From NCBI GenBank assembly GCA_023897205.1, contig JAHWDD010000002.1, forward strand, positions 6,200,001 to 6,264,000: a DNA stretch of 64,000 nt, given 5' to 3'. Positions 1 to 10,670 of this stretch are shown here, one piece after another (the first letter of the stretch is position 1; the number at the start of each line of letters is the position of its first letter). A program made the translations under genes and the position numbers. The notes under the pieces were generated by a model. It saw only the letters and a list, made by a program, of their open reading frames with translations, ran no database searches and was not told the DNA's origin. The DNA comes from Exophiala sp. HKRS030. Its lineage: Eukaryota > Ascomycota > Eurotiomycetes > Chaetothyriales > Herpotrichiellaceae.

Positions 1-1
1 A

Positions 2-409
2 AACCATCCGGCTCCTTCCCCGAGTATCGGCGACGCCATCTTTGAAGACATACAATCTCGGCTTTCCTCATCGCCATCCTCCTCAGCTCGCATCCGCGGC
101 GAGGAAATGATGCAAGGTCCGGAAAAGGCCATGCTTGACCACGCCATCTGGCCCGACAACTATCCCTCACCTGCAGACTCCTCATCTCAAGCCCGCACAA
201 GCAAGAGCACACACCTTCCAAACTCAAATTCCACTTCCGATCTCCAAACTCCAGACTCGTCTGCTCGATACACACCCCTCCTCCAACGCTATGCCCAGGA
301 ATCCACCCTACACATGGGCGACACGCTGTTCATCCCACGAGGCTGGTGGCACAGTGTACGGGGAATCGGGCACGGTGTGACCGCGAGCGCCAATTGGTGG
401 TTTCGCTGA
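2..409 (+). CDS. C-terminal part of a JmjC/cupin-like domain protein (5' end outside window)
   Basis: The frame is open from the first bases of the window to a TGA at 407-409, so only the last ~135 residues are present. The last ~35 residues carry the pattern GDTLFIPRGWWHSV...SANWWF, which is the C-terminal half of the cupin_8/JmjC barrel: the late His of the Fe(II) site in the WWH segment and the closing beta strand. Upstream lies a Ser/Pro-rich low-complexity insert. Members of this family are 2-oxoglutarate/Fe(II) hydroxylases or demethylases, or wybutosine-type proteins; which one cannot be told without the N-terminus. The family call is based on the motif only. Confidence 0.7.
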   Translation, partial: NHPAPSPSIGDAIFEDIQSRLSSSPSSSARIRGEEMMQGPEKAMLDHAIWPDNYPSPADSSSQARTSKSTHLPNSNSTSDLQTPDSSARYTPLLQRYAQESTLHMGDTLFIPRGWWHSVRGIGHGVTASANWWFR

Positions 410-1329
410 AGGGGACATGCATGGTACGAATTGCAAGGCGAAGCAGGACAATCATCCCACGAGTCCCTGACCCATTAATCAACGAGCTCGACAAATCTGA
501 TATCTGGGGTACTACTCAACAGCACATGTACAGTGTACTTGATAATCACGCAACAAAAGAAGTTATATTCTGAACCATGTAGAGTAAGCATACTACATAC
601 CCCCATAATAGCTCACCTACGCACTTCCATGAACCAGATGCGACATGTACATACCTACGGACCTGCCTGCATATCTGCTAAAACGCTTCCGTCGACTGCT
701 TGCTAAACCTCAGCGCCTTAAGGACAAGATATTAATGAAGCCCTTTCGCGGAAGAATCTGGCTCCTAGCTCCTAGCTCCAAGCTCCTCGCTTCGAGATAA
801 TAAACAAAGAATCAACTCAAGGCTGGCTCGATGGCTCGATGGATCCGTCGAATGATCGGTGAGAAAGCGTCTCATGACTGCTTGACTACTTGAGGCATCA
901 GGCTCCCAACTAAACTGGTTTAGTCGTCTATCGACAACTACCTATATTCATGGGCCGTATGTGTGAAAAGAATATGGGCATGATGGGTACGAAGCCTACA
1001 AACAAGCTCAGCTACCTTCTCATGCCTCGCTTTGCAGGAATGTAAGATAGAGACAACCAAACTATGAGCAAAATCCATGGTAATATGACTTTACTAGCAC
1101 CGCTTCTACTTACACCGCTTCACAGGGATTCAAGTCTGAATCATTCAATCCGTTATACCCTTTTTCGCTCCGTCGAACAAGACGCCAATCAGCTCGTCAA
1201 ATATTGTAAAAACCAGATGCTGGTTCAACCTTGCATTATTCATCGTCGCAGAGATCCGTCGTGCCGCCGCTTGTGCATTGGCCCGTCCCACCACACTACC
1301 TGCCAGATCTGGTACCAGGGTCGCCAACA
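410..1329. other. Intergenic, no gene seen
   Basis: Between two genes that converge here (plus-strand cupin gene and minus-strand MDM1-like gene). It holds short direct repeats near 765-850 (a repeated GCTCCTAG unit and a repeated CTCGATGG unit) and otherwise only short open frames. Probably the two 3' UTRs and terminators. Confidence 0.6.
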
Positions 1330-4300
1330 TCAAGCTCGCCTCCGACTTTGATTTTTTCTTCTCTCCTGCCGTCCGGGTTTGCCTTCTCTCATTTTCCCGC
1401 CTTCGGGCCACATTGTGTCGCTAATCATTGTCACGTATTTCAAAAGCGCATCCTCTTGCGTGAAGCTCTTAACCACTTCGCGCACTTTTCGCTCCACCGT
1501 TCCTCCGAGAAGTTGGTGTAAAACGACGATCACAGCACGCCCTCGAAGCCAATTGTTGCCTCGGTTGAGCTCAAATGTCTCCAAGAAGATATCACATATG
1601 GGCTTGACAAATGGTTCAAGTTCCTTATCTTCAAAGGCTGCTAGTTCCGCTTCAGCTTCAGCCACCGATCCGGCCTCGATCGACACAATCTCAGCCTGAT
1701 TCATTCCCAATTGAGTAGTGGCTGCTGATATCAAATTTTGACCAGCTACGGATAGCTGATCAAGCACAGCAATGTTCCCCAGGAATTCATCCATACCATC
1801 TGTGACAGAGTTATACAGACGACTCACAATATCCTGCGTATCCGAGGCATTGCTCGAGTCGTGACCGCCAATGGTTGATTGAGAAAGAAAAGACCGAAAT
1901 TCGCGACTTCGGCAGACATCCGGCATCTTCAGTAGTTGTTGCATATAATGTTCCAAAGCAAGCTTTCGATTTTGTAGAAATTGCTTCTGAAGTTTCATGA
2001 CCATTCTTCTCCTCGGAAACTCCAGATTCCTGATGGACGGATATCGTCGTCGGAGTCTTTGGTGTAACTCGTGGAATTCGCTGTACCTTCTGGGTACTGC
2101 CCAAACGGCGGCCGGCATTTGATCGCCTGCTTGGCGTTGGACTTCAATCACATACAGTGCAAACTCCCGACCGTCTTCCTCCTTTCCAACAACGATTGAA
2201 TTGATAGAAATGCTGGATCGTCCGTACAGACTGTTGTCACTTTCTTGCACGATATACTGTTGACGTTGAAGCTCCTTGCGTCGGATCTCTCTTTGAAGAC
2301 TTGCCTTGGACTTGGCTAAGATTCTCAATTCAGCCACATTATTGGTCAGTTCTGCTTTTCTGGTTAATGCGTCGACCACACTTTCCTGTGAGACAAGCCG
2401 TTCAATATCATTGGTCAGAGCCGTGATCGCCTCTGCCAGACCGAGATCGCCTGGCGCCGCCTCGTGAATCTCGTCATGGCTGATGTCTCCATTCTTAAGT
2501 TCGCCATCATCATCGACGTATTCATCTTCCAAAAACTTCTCTTCGTCTCCAAAGAGATCATTGTCTCTAAAGACTCCAATTCTTGAGGCTGTATTGACCA
2601 GGCCAAGGGTCGCCAAGCTTGGTTTGGGTTTGGAGATGGATGCATTGTCACTGTTAGGAATGTCGAGTGATCCTCGAGGCGATTCGGCGGTCTTGTTGGA
2701 TCTAACGAGTGAGGTGGGCGATCCAAACAGTGCATCGTCGTCGTAACCCGAGATCTCCTCCGATGGGTTGTCTGTCATGATGTTGTTCATGGCCGCTTCC
2801 ATATTTTCAATGACCTGGCGCTGGTCCACCGAATCGTCATTTAGAGATTCATGACCCAGACTATTTGTGGAATGTGCTAGTGGATCTGTATCGTATCCAT
2901 CATCAAAAAGGGGTGCCGAAGAACCTGGCCGTCTTGGTAGATCATCGTCAAAAAGCTTGGATGACCCTAGACTCCGAACATCCGACGAAGATACAGCAGC
3001 GCGTCGAAGATCTTTCGGTTTGGCGGTGATTTGAGGAGTGGATCTCGCGTTTACAGCATTTTGTGGACTGGCTTTTGCAGCAGTCACCTGATTGTTCGTG
3101 CTCAACGTGGCGAGATCCCCTGCGCTTTGCACTTTAGGTACATGTGTGGGGACTTCTACGGAAGCCAAAAAATTATAGTATAGGTCAGACTTCCGAAAAT
3201 TCGGAAGATGATGTGTTGTCAACTCCTCCAGAACGGCTGATTGGGCCGAGAGTATGGCAGTCCTTGCTGCGCGGTATTGCTGTGGCGTCGCTTTGCGTCC
3301 AGCGACAAGAAAAGCTCTAATTGCCTCTTTCGATTCGTGTGGAACATTCAATTCAGGTTTGTTCATGTATGTCTCGCTAATCTGCGCGATGTCCATTCGG
3401 TCTGCATCTGTCCAGGTATGCTGGAATCCCGAGTTGCCCTCGTCACCAAAATCGTCCTCGAGGGGATTCCTGAAGCCGTCGACTACTACCCAAAATTGCA
3501 CCAAGGACATCTTGCGTTGACGATCCATGTACTCCATGAAGTAGGACAAGCCTGATGCAGTTTGCATGATCTCAACCAACGTCCAGTCACGGCTTTTAGC
3601 GGGCACCGATGGACGTGGGTCGCTCTGCACAGGGTTATTTTGCGCAATTGATCCAGACTGACTCAGCTTGGAGATCTTCTGATCAAGAACACGTTTGGCC
3701 ATTTCGAGACGACGCAGATAGACCGGATCTTGGCCTTCGACCATGCTCTCGCGCTGGATCTGACTGGCGATGGAACTTCGAAATCGGCGGGCATCGGAAA
3801 GATTCCTGGTTTTGCGAACGGCTCTGACGAAACGCTCGAAGGCTCGTTCGCTGTCATTAGGTCCGAGACGTGGCAAGTCTTGCTCGGTCTTGATTTTGGC
3901 TAATGGCGAAGTGTGTTCATCCAATGCAGCACGCATCCTCTTTACAGTTTTCCGGTCCTGGAGGGTGGTTCTTCCGTAGGCTTCTATAATTTGATTCCAG
4001 GTATCTGGATCCGCAAGCAGCTGTAGAATGGGAAAGAGTACAGCACACGCCACGATCTCCTTAACAAGGACCAGGGTAGCTCGACTTGCCATCATGCTGG
4101 GTGGGAGCAGATCCGGTAAAGTTCGGATCAGAAGCTTGCGGAGGTGGTCCTGCTGGACTGTTTTGGTATCTGAGTAAGTCAGAGCGGCGGCGGGGTGAAG
4201 CTTCCCATCACGGTATTTGGCAGCAATGGCCAGTTCAAGCTCTTCCGATTCGGTGACATTTCGGTTGAGAGATCGACCGCGCACAGCCCGCTCAGCCAAG

Positions 4301-4833
4301 TCGTAATCGTGTAGGTGTGTTGTGATGATAGGCACTATCTTGGACACTATGATGTTGACCATGTCCTCGTGTAGGACACGATTGCGGAGCTCGATCAAGG
4401 CGGTGCGGATATTTTTGTCCACTTCGTTAACGAAGACAGGATTAGCTGTGATATTTCGGTACCAAGAGGACACAAAATCCCTTAGTGCTAGTGATATTAG
4501 CCTGTCCAAGGCCTGAGAGACGACGAAGGACCGATCGTAGAGGTCTGCTGGGTCATATTTCCGGAACGCTTCCAAGGACGAGGTCTCGGTTGACCAATTT
4601 GGCGACCTCAAAAAGGCGGGAATTCCAGGGCCCAGAAGAGTGGCATCGTGACTTCTTGATCGGGACCTTGTGACGGTCAAAATTGCAGCAAGAAGGAGGG
4701 TCAAGGTAAGGAGAGCGCCGGTGGTGAAGGCGTAACCGATGAATCGCAAAACAGGCAGCGATCGAACGGCCAAGCCCCATGCGACGAAGGCGGCGAAGGC
4801 GGCAAGGTAGACATGTCTTTGAGCCAGGGTCAT
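1330..4833 (-). CDS. MDM1: Sorting nexin of the Mdm1/Snx13 type (PXA-RGS-PX-Nexin_C)
   Basis: A single uninterrupted exon of about 1167 residues. Two hydrophobic segments lie near residues 8-25 and 35-57, followed by a PXA domain (~95-300), an RGS-like domain (~415-550), a long acidic/Ser-rich linker, a PX domain (~875-985, with the basic RRYSEF stretch typical of phosphoinositide-binding PX folds) and a Nexin_C domain (~1075-1150). This order is that of yeast Mdm1 and animal Snx13/14/25, which are ER membrane tethers contacting vacuole/lysosome or lipid droplets. I chose the ATG at 4833; the frame is open to 4872 but only a TTG lies there, and the 4833 start places the membrane anchors directly at the N-terminus as in the family. 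No frameshift is seen in this long gene. Confidence 0.93.
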   Translation of the reverse strand: MTLAQRHVYLAAFAAFVAWGLAVRSLPVLRFIGYAFTTGALLTLTLLLAAILTVTRSRSRSHDATLLGPGIPAFLRSPNWSTETSSLEAFRKYDPADLYDRSFVVSQALDRLISLALRDFVSSWYRNITANPVFVNEVDKNIRTALIELRNRVLHEDMVNIIVSKIVPIITTHLHDYDLAERAVRGRSLNRNVTESEELELAIAAKYRDGKLHPAAALTYSDTKTVQQDHLRKLLIRTLPDLLPPSMMASRATLVLVKEIVACAVLFPILQLLADPDTWNQIIEAYGRTTLQDRKTVKRMRAALDEHTSPLAKIKTEQDLPRLGPNDSERAFERFVRAVRKTRNLSDARRFRSSIASQIQRESMVEGQDPVYLRRLEMAKRVLDQKISKLSQSGSIAQNNPVQSDPRPSVPAKSRDWTLVEIMQTASGLSYFMEYMDRQRKMSLVQFWVVVDGFRNPLEDDFGDEGNSGFQHTWTDADRMDIAQISETYMNKPELNVPHESKEAIRAFLVAGRKATPQQYRAARTAILSAQSAVLEELTTHHLPNFRKSDLYYNFLASVEVPTHVPKVQSAGDLATLSTNNQVTAAKASPQNAVNARSTPQITAKPKDLRRAAVSSSDVRSLGSSKLFDDDLPRRPGSSAPLFDDGYDTDPLAHSTNSLGHESLNDDSVDQRQVIENMEAAMNNIMTDNPSEEISGYDDDALFGSPTSLVRSNKTAESPRGSLDIPNSDNASISKPKPSLATLGLVNTASRIGVFRDNDLFGDEEKFLEDEYVDDDGELKNGDISHDEIHEAAPGDLGLAEAITALTNDIERLVSQESVVDALTRKAELTNNVAELRILAKSKASLQREIRRKELQRQQYIVQESDNSLYGRSSISINSIVVGKEEDGREFALYVIEVQRQAGDQMPAAVWAVPRRYSEFHELHQRLRRRYPSIRNLEFPRRRMVMKLQKQFLQNRKLALEHYMQQLLKMPDVCRSREFRSFLSQSTIGGHDSSNASDTQDIVSRLYNSVTDGMDEFLGNIAVLDQLSVAGQNLISAATTQLGMNQAEIVSIEAGSVAEAEAELAAFEDKELEPFVKPICDIFLETFELNRGNNWLRGRAVIVVLHQLLGGTVERKVREVVKSFTQEDALLKYVTMISDTMWPEGGKMREGKPGRQERRKNQSRRRA

Positions 4834-7800
4834 TATCGATACATTCTCGATGAGCAACCGGATATGGCTCAAGAGCCTGCCCGGTAGAGGGCGGGAAAAG
4901 TTTTAGACCATGGCAGCTTGTAAGCGAGGACGACGATGATAAATTGTGAGACGCCGAGGCTTGGTCAGATTGACTTAGGAAGCAGATAGATCGAGGTGAA
5001 GTTGGACGTCGTCTCGAGGCTGTCAGGTTTCATGGATACCAGGTGTTGGAGTTTAGGATCGGCGTTGTTGGATGGTGGAGCGTGCAGCGTGGAGCTGTGA
5101 TGGCAAGGATCGTAGGAGTATTGAATTATGCGAGTAGACGAGTAGGTATGATGTTACATGGGGTCCATACAGATTGGCTGAGGTGCAGAAGAAGCGTGAA
5201 GACTTCGTAAAGGTCGGAGGGTTGAATGTAGGTCGACGTGGACTGCGACTGCGCCGCGCTGGACGTGGTCGTTCGTTTGAAAGTTGAATGGCCGAAAGTG
5301 TGACAGCAAAAGACGGTCGAATGCGGCGGAGTGCAGCGCATGTGGCATGCAATGGTTCCGCCACAGGCACGGACAGGTGGCACAGGCACTCACAGGTCAA
5401 ATGGATTGGCAATCGCATTCACAATCGGCAAGAGCCCTCGAGCTCATAAGCCCTTCCTTCCATCGCTCCTTCCCTGGCGGGTGGGTGCATGGCTAATCCA
5501 ACTACTCCGTCCCTACCTAGGTAGGTAGGTAGGCAGGAACTTACATTAGGTACTTGGGCAGGTACCTAGTTAGGTAAGTAAGGTAAGTAAGAAGGTACCG
5601 AGTGCTTCTGTGTTTCCATTTGGGCAATATGTAGAATCATCGATGACGCACTGAAGGAAGGCGCGTTCATCAAATTTGATAACCTACTAATCGACCAAAG
5701 TGAATCGCTGTCCTCTCAACAACTAATCCATGGGCACATACATACATGGGACTTCTGTCGTCCGCAATCCTCCGGCAGTGCTGGCTGTCTATTCTGTTCT
5801 CTGCAGCTCCCCCATTGTCCCGATGAAAGGTCGAAGACTAACGTGGTCATATCAGAACAGAGGTAATTTCAGGCAAGTCCTTCAAGAACATCCAGCGCTC
5901 TACCCCGGGCATACACCAGCTCGAGGTTGCACAACTTCAAAGATTGAGGCGCCATGCATCAGGATCACCTCCCTGATTCCCCGTCTGTTGATCGGATCCT
6001 TCAAGGACCGTATGCACATTTGTGGGTGTAGCTGTACCGAGTTTGGAGCGTTGCCGCACGCTGTTCCCGTTCTTCAGCCCTCATGCACGCATCTTCCCCA
6101 ACATGGCTCACGTCCCCTCGATGAGATGCCATGACAGGGCATGACGGCGCAAGACTTCGCGCATCATCTTGCGTCCAGGTTTTTCAGTTTTTGACATCCC
6201 TCGCCGAGGCATAAACCGGGAAAACATGTCGTATTCCGAGCATGTCGAATTGACAAATCGTCAAACAAATTAAATTGTCACAAGTGGCAATTGGAGCTGC
6301 ATCGCCTCCTTTTTCTCGCCACTTGGTACTATCGACTGATGTTCAGGAGTTGACTTTCTTTCTGACAAGCCTCAAGAGGAGATCGGATGATGAAGCGAGC
6401 TGCCATTCGTTGGAAGGTTCACCCCTCCACTCCCGCCGTAACCAACATGCCACGTTATCCTCGGATTCACGGTCCCAGTATGTTCCCTGACTTAGAGTCA
6501 TGATCGTGTCTTACCCATCCGGGCCGAGAGACGCAGTAGTCGGTGTTATCAACCTTATGGCAACGTATGGCCATGTGCAATGCCAAAGACTCGGCGATCC
6601 TAGGAATAGCGGTGAAAACCTACTCAGAAAATTCTCTTTGGCACTGGCCATTATACCGCCTGCGTGGGTGACCGCGACTACGGTTCGCGGTTTATTTGTA
6701 AAATCCCTCCAATGACCCTTCTTTACGCTACTTCAGTAGCTGGGCGAATGATTGTCCAAGTCAGCGAACTTTTCATAAGAGGTAACCCGAACCTGGTATC
6801 GCGCTTATTCCGTCAATCAGACGCCTGCGGAAGAGCCCAAAGCCACGATATTAGGCTTGCCGGGGCCTTAAGCAAACAGTCGACACCTGTCTGATCGACA
6901 AACCATGGGTCCGCCCGAAAGTCTCTTGACTCCCCTAAGTCTACGCAATGCGACGGGCGGATGGGCGGGAACCAGTCTCCCCCTTGAGCTTAATATGTGT
7001 TCAACGGAGGACGACTATGTCAACATGGACTTTTGATATGGGATCGTTGGCTCACTACAAGAACAAATTCCACGGTCTACAACAAGCGACGTCAGGTAGG
7101 TCGCCGGGACATCGTCCGACGCACAGGTCTCACACCGCAATGTCGTTACCCAGGCTACTGCACTCGTCCTTTATTTGCAATGTCCAAGTCTACGATGTCC
7201 TACCCGAAGATCCCTGCCGACGCCTAAAAAACTCTGGTGACAACACATCTTGCAATAGACACGATGCGACACTGAGCATGCGAGGTGAGCTGTCCCGTAA
7301 TCACTGACCAACTGGTCACGAGGACAAAACGACCACGAGGTGGTAGACTCGGACATCGTATTCAATCACATCCGGAACATTGAACTGCATTGCGGTCAGC
7401 CGTGGGCAACGCACGACGCGACAGCGGGCCTGAATTTGGGGACTCGCATCTTTTGACTCCCCGGTCGGGTTGGATGACATCAAATGGAAGCCTCGGCGCA
7501 CTCAGGTGCAGGATATGATGCATGCAGATATAGCCCTGATTCCTGTCGACATTTTTTTTCGGTACGGATCTTAGGATCGGTGCGAACTAGGCCGCAACAA
7601 TAGAACGCAGCGTTCAGACACCGAGTACACCGGGCTCTCCCAATCATGAGCTATTGGAATATTTAAAAAGGCATCGATGACTTGCTAGCGTGCATGACTT
7701 CGACAACTCTGTGCTCCGTACACCCCACCGAGGAGACTGGTCAGAGCGTGGGTTAAGGGAACTGCACTTTCCACTTGATGAAACCTAGCTGGATTTGGGT

Positions 7801-10670
7801 CTTACCAAAGCAAATGGGATCCAGAAAGGCGTGCACCGACAAACTACTTACGCCGGGCTTTTCTTGGTGTCTCAATTGTTGTACATGGTTTGTGAGAGAC
7901 TAGGTCGCCTGCATCTACGTTTGTTGTTCCATCAAAGCTTTGGCAAAGCTGGTGCTGGAGGATCGGGCCAAAAGACCCAGTGACTGTCAGTGAGCACCCC
8001 TGGGCCCTGGTCAAACACACCTGGAGCGGCGGCGCGGAACTGGGTGACAGTCGGGGATGTCGGTTCCCCGTTGCCTTGCGTTCTTAGCACCAAAGTCAGG
8101 GTGCCACAAATCGTCCACAGGCTCGCCCTGGGCAGAAATTGCAGGGACCCCTACATTCTCGCCACCGTGGTCGAACTACTGACTGCGGATCGTACTCCGT
8201 AATACCTTGTTCCCTACAGGCCTTTGCCACGGTCACCACAGTCTAAGGGCTACGAACACAACTTCTGCAGACTTTTATCGGAAGGCATCCTCCGTACATT
8301 ATTGTGTATACCAAGTCCGGAGCAACCCCAGGAAAACGAAGCTCAGAATCCAGTGTCGGTGGCTCGTATCACCGACATTTGCAGACCACGAGTTGAAACG
8401 CATCGCTCGCTATGGGCATAACCTCACGCAGATCTGGCAACGAGATCAAGCGCCCTAACGCCCGATAAAGTTCGTCTTGACTCCCCAGTCTAGGCTTTTT
8501 CAAGTAGTAAACGGCCGCGAATCAGCAGTAGCTAGCGTCGACAAATTATTACACTGTGACCAAGAGGCTTAGCCGATGGTTTCTTGAGTTTCATGAGATG
8601 GCCCCGATCTCATGTCGATGACCTGACCATTCCAGTGCTTCCAGGATTGGACCTTGTGCGTCAGGCAACGACTTGGACTGTCGGCTCTGCGGCGGGGGAG
8701 AATAGTAAGACAGTCATGCATGGTGCAAGTCGGAGACAGCAGTCGGTTTCCTTTTCCCACGTACGGAAGTCCATCTCCATTGCTTGCAGACATGGATATA
8801 TACTGGATCTATCAGATGACAGAGCAGACAAAGGACGTGGTCAAGTTCTTTTGCATATACCACGAATCCGCAGATGGAACAAATGTGAATATTCCATCTA
8901 GCCTGTCTGATCTATCCCACACAAGACCTTGCACCCTTATCCTCATGCATGTTGCAGTAGTGCACGATGTTGAGCAGCTCGCTTAGTCTGCTAAACCTTG
9001 TCCACTGGACGCAAATCTCTTCCTCGCCCTTTTCGACCAAAATGTATACGTTTTACCATGCCCTGGCATCTCCCGTACCTTTCCGTGACGGTTCGCCCTG
9101 GACACAGCGCCCAAATCTTCTGCACGGCCGAGATCCCGTCTTCTTAGATGCTCAGCTGACACAGGCTGCCATGACTTGGTTCCTGTCTCTTTTTCATCAC
9201 ACTTTTTTGGGGTTGTCCCCGCTCCTTCAATCTCAGGCGCCAATCCACGAGCCATGTTTGCCAGACGTCCAGCCAAACGTCTCCTGCCCCAGCTTCATTC
9301 CAAGGGCTCTCCAGTGTCTTGCAATAGCGGACCTTGACACTCAGGGATCAGCCATGGTGGGGTCTTTGCTTTGGAGAGAGAAAGAAGCGAGGCTGACCGC
9401 TTCCCTTTCGGTAGACATAGGCCGTGGGACTGGGCCCTCATGAAGTGACACAGCAGCAAGCAAGAAAGGCACCTTGGGCGAGCCGCTCAGGTTCCATCTC
9501 GCCCACACTGTCCTCGTCGCCTTGCATACGCAAACCTAGTTAGTCGTGCGCACTATGCGGTGATGCTTGCAGAGGATCGTCGACTTGACACGCCCAGGCG
9601 TGGCCCTAAGACCTGGTGGGCATCTTCTTCGTCTTCTTTTCCCTCCCCTCCCCATCCCTTGCGCCTTGTGCATTGGGTGAGTATACGCACCTCTCTACAT
9701 CGGGCAACGCTAATCAGACGATTTATAGCCAGCCACATGGGTCTGCAGCTTAGGCGCGTACGGGAGTATCAAATACGCGTGCCAGAGCCGTTGAGTCTTG
9801 ACTCTTGACATGTCTTTTTTCCCAAAAGAACCCCACTCCGACTTCATTTGCACCCACGAAGGTGGCCGATCTGTCGTTGGGCTCTACAAGCCATCATCAT
9901 ATCATCCGCATTCTTCTCACCTACTTGCTAACTTTGGTCCTTCTTTTCTCCCTCTCTAAATTTGGCTCGTTCCTTTTCGTCTATTTAGTCGGCTTCGTCC
10001 ATCGTAACCTTGTTCTTCGGCCGCCAGGCTAGACATATCGAGCACAGTACTCGACATTCCCTTCACTTGCTTTCTGCATTTCCCCAGTCGAGCCTTATTC
10101 CACCAGTCCATCGTCCTTGCCTCTGATTGGTCCAGGCACCCAATTAACAAATAGGACCCGTTGTGGCAGTCGCTGCTGTATATTTTCCACCATCCCCTTG
10201 AAACCACTCACTCAAGTTTACTACAGATCTGTGAGCTTGGGTTGATATCCCTTGGGCAATTGCAATCACGGTCCCCACGGAGTTTCCCGCGTCTGGGCCA
10301 GCGATTTCGATATGAGATGCACTTGATCCAGGAAGTGCTTTTCACGTCGAGGCCAAGTTGAGTCTGGGGAAGTACCGCTTTGATACGCATTCACGCGAAG
10401 TCGCAAGACATAACCCATTATATCAACCAAAGACTTTACTTTGATATCTTCGCATTCCCTACTTCGGTTCTCCCGCTCGCCTTTACACGGTGCCGCTGCC
10501 AACCACAATAGGGGGTTATCCTCCAATATGCTCGTGCTCCATCACCATGACTCAACTCCAGTCTGGCTCCAAATAGTAGACAAGAAAGGCACCTTGTCAC
10601 TCCAATCTGAAATTGTTTCAGTCTTCAGATCAACCCTTGGTAATCATAACACCCAATCTCACCTTCACAT
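4834..10670. other. 5.8 kb region without a convincing gene
   Basis: Upstream of the minus-strand MDM1 start and extending to the BAHD-like gene. The first ~600 bases are likely MDM1 promoter and leader; the last ~700 are likely the leader of the acyltransferase gene and are rich in pyrimidine tracts. In between, only short frames interrupted by stops are seen in all six frames and I recognise no protein family. Base composition is not AT-rich, so this does not look like RIP-degraded DNA. It contains a GGTA-type microsatellite and a dispersed TTGACTCCCC word, described separately. Confidence 0.6.
5511..5595. repeat. GGTA/TAGG-type simple repeat
   Basis: CCTACCTAGGTAGGTAGG-like tetranucleotide repeats followed by interspersed AGGTA and AAGTA units. 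Similar TAGGTA/CCTAGG-rich patches recur in other intergenic regions here (about 38550, 46980-47230, 49080-49110, 59527, 62690-62750). No function inferred. Confidence 0.8.

Noticed and set aside
4834..4872. N-terminal extension of the MDM1-like protein
   Set aside because: The open frame begins with TTG; the ATG at 4833 gives the expected membrane anchor at the N-terminus.
5053..5418. 121-codon minus-strand frame upstream of the MDM1-like gene
   Set aside because: No domain, Ser/Pro/Arg-rich, begins in a low-complexity promoter region; more likely the leader of the MDM1-like gene.
8967..9443. 158-codon plus-strand frame in the gene desert
   Set aside because: No recognisable motif and no good splice partners; length is within chance for this base composition.
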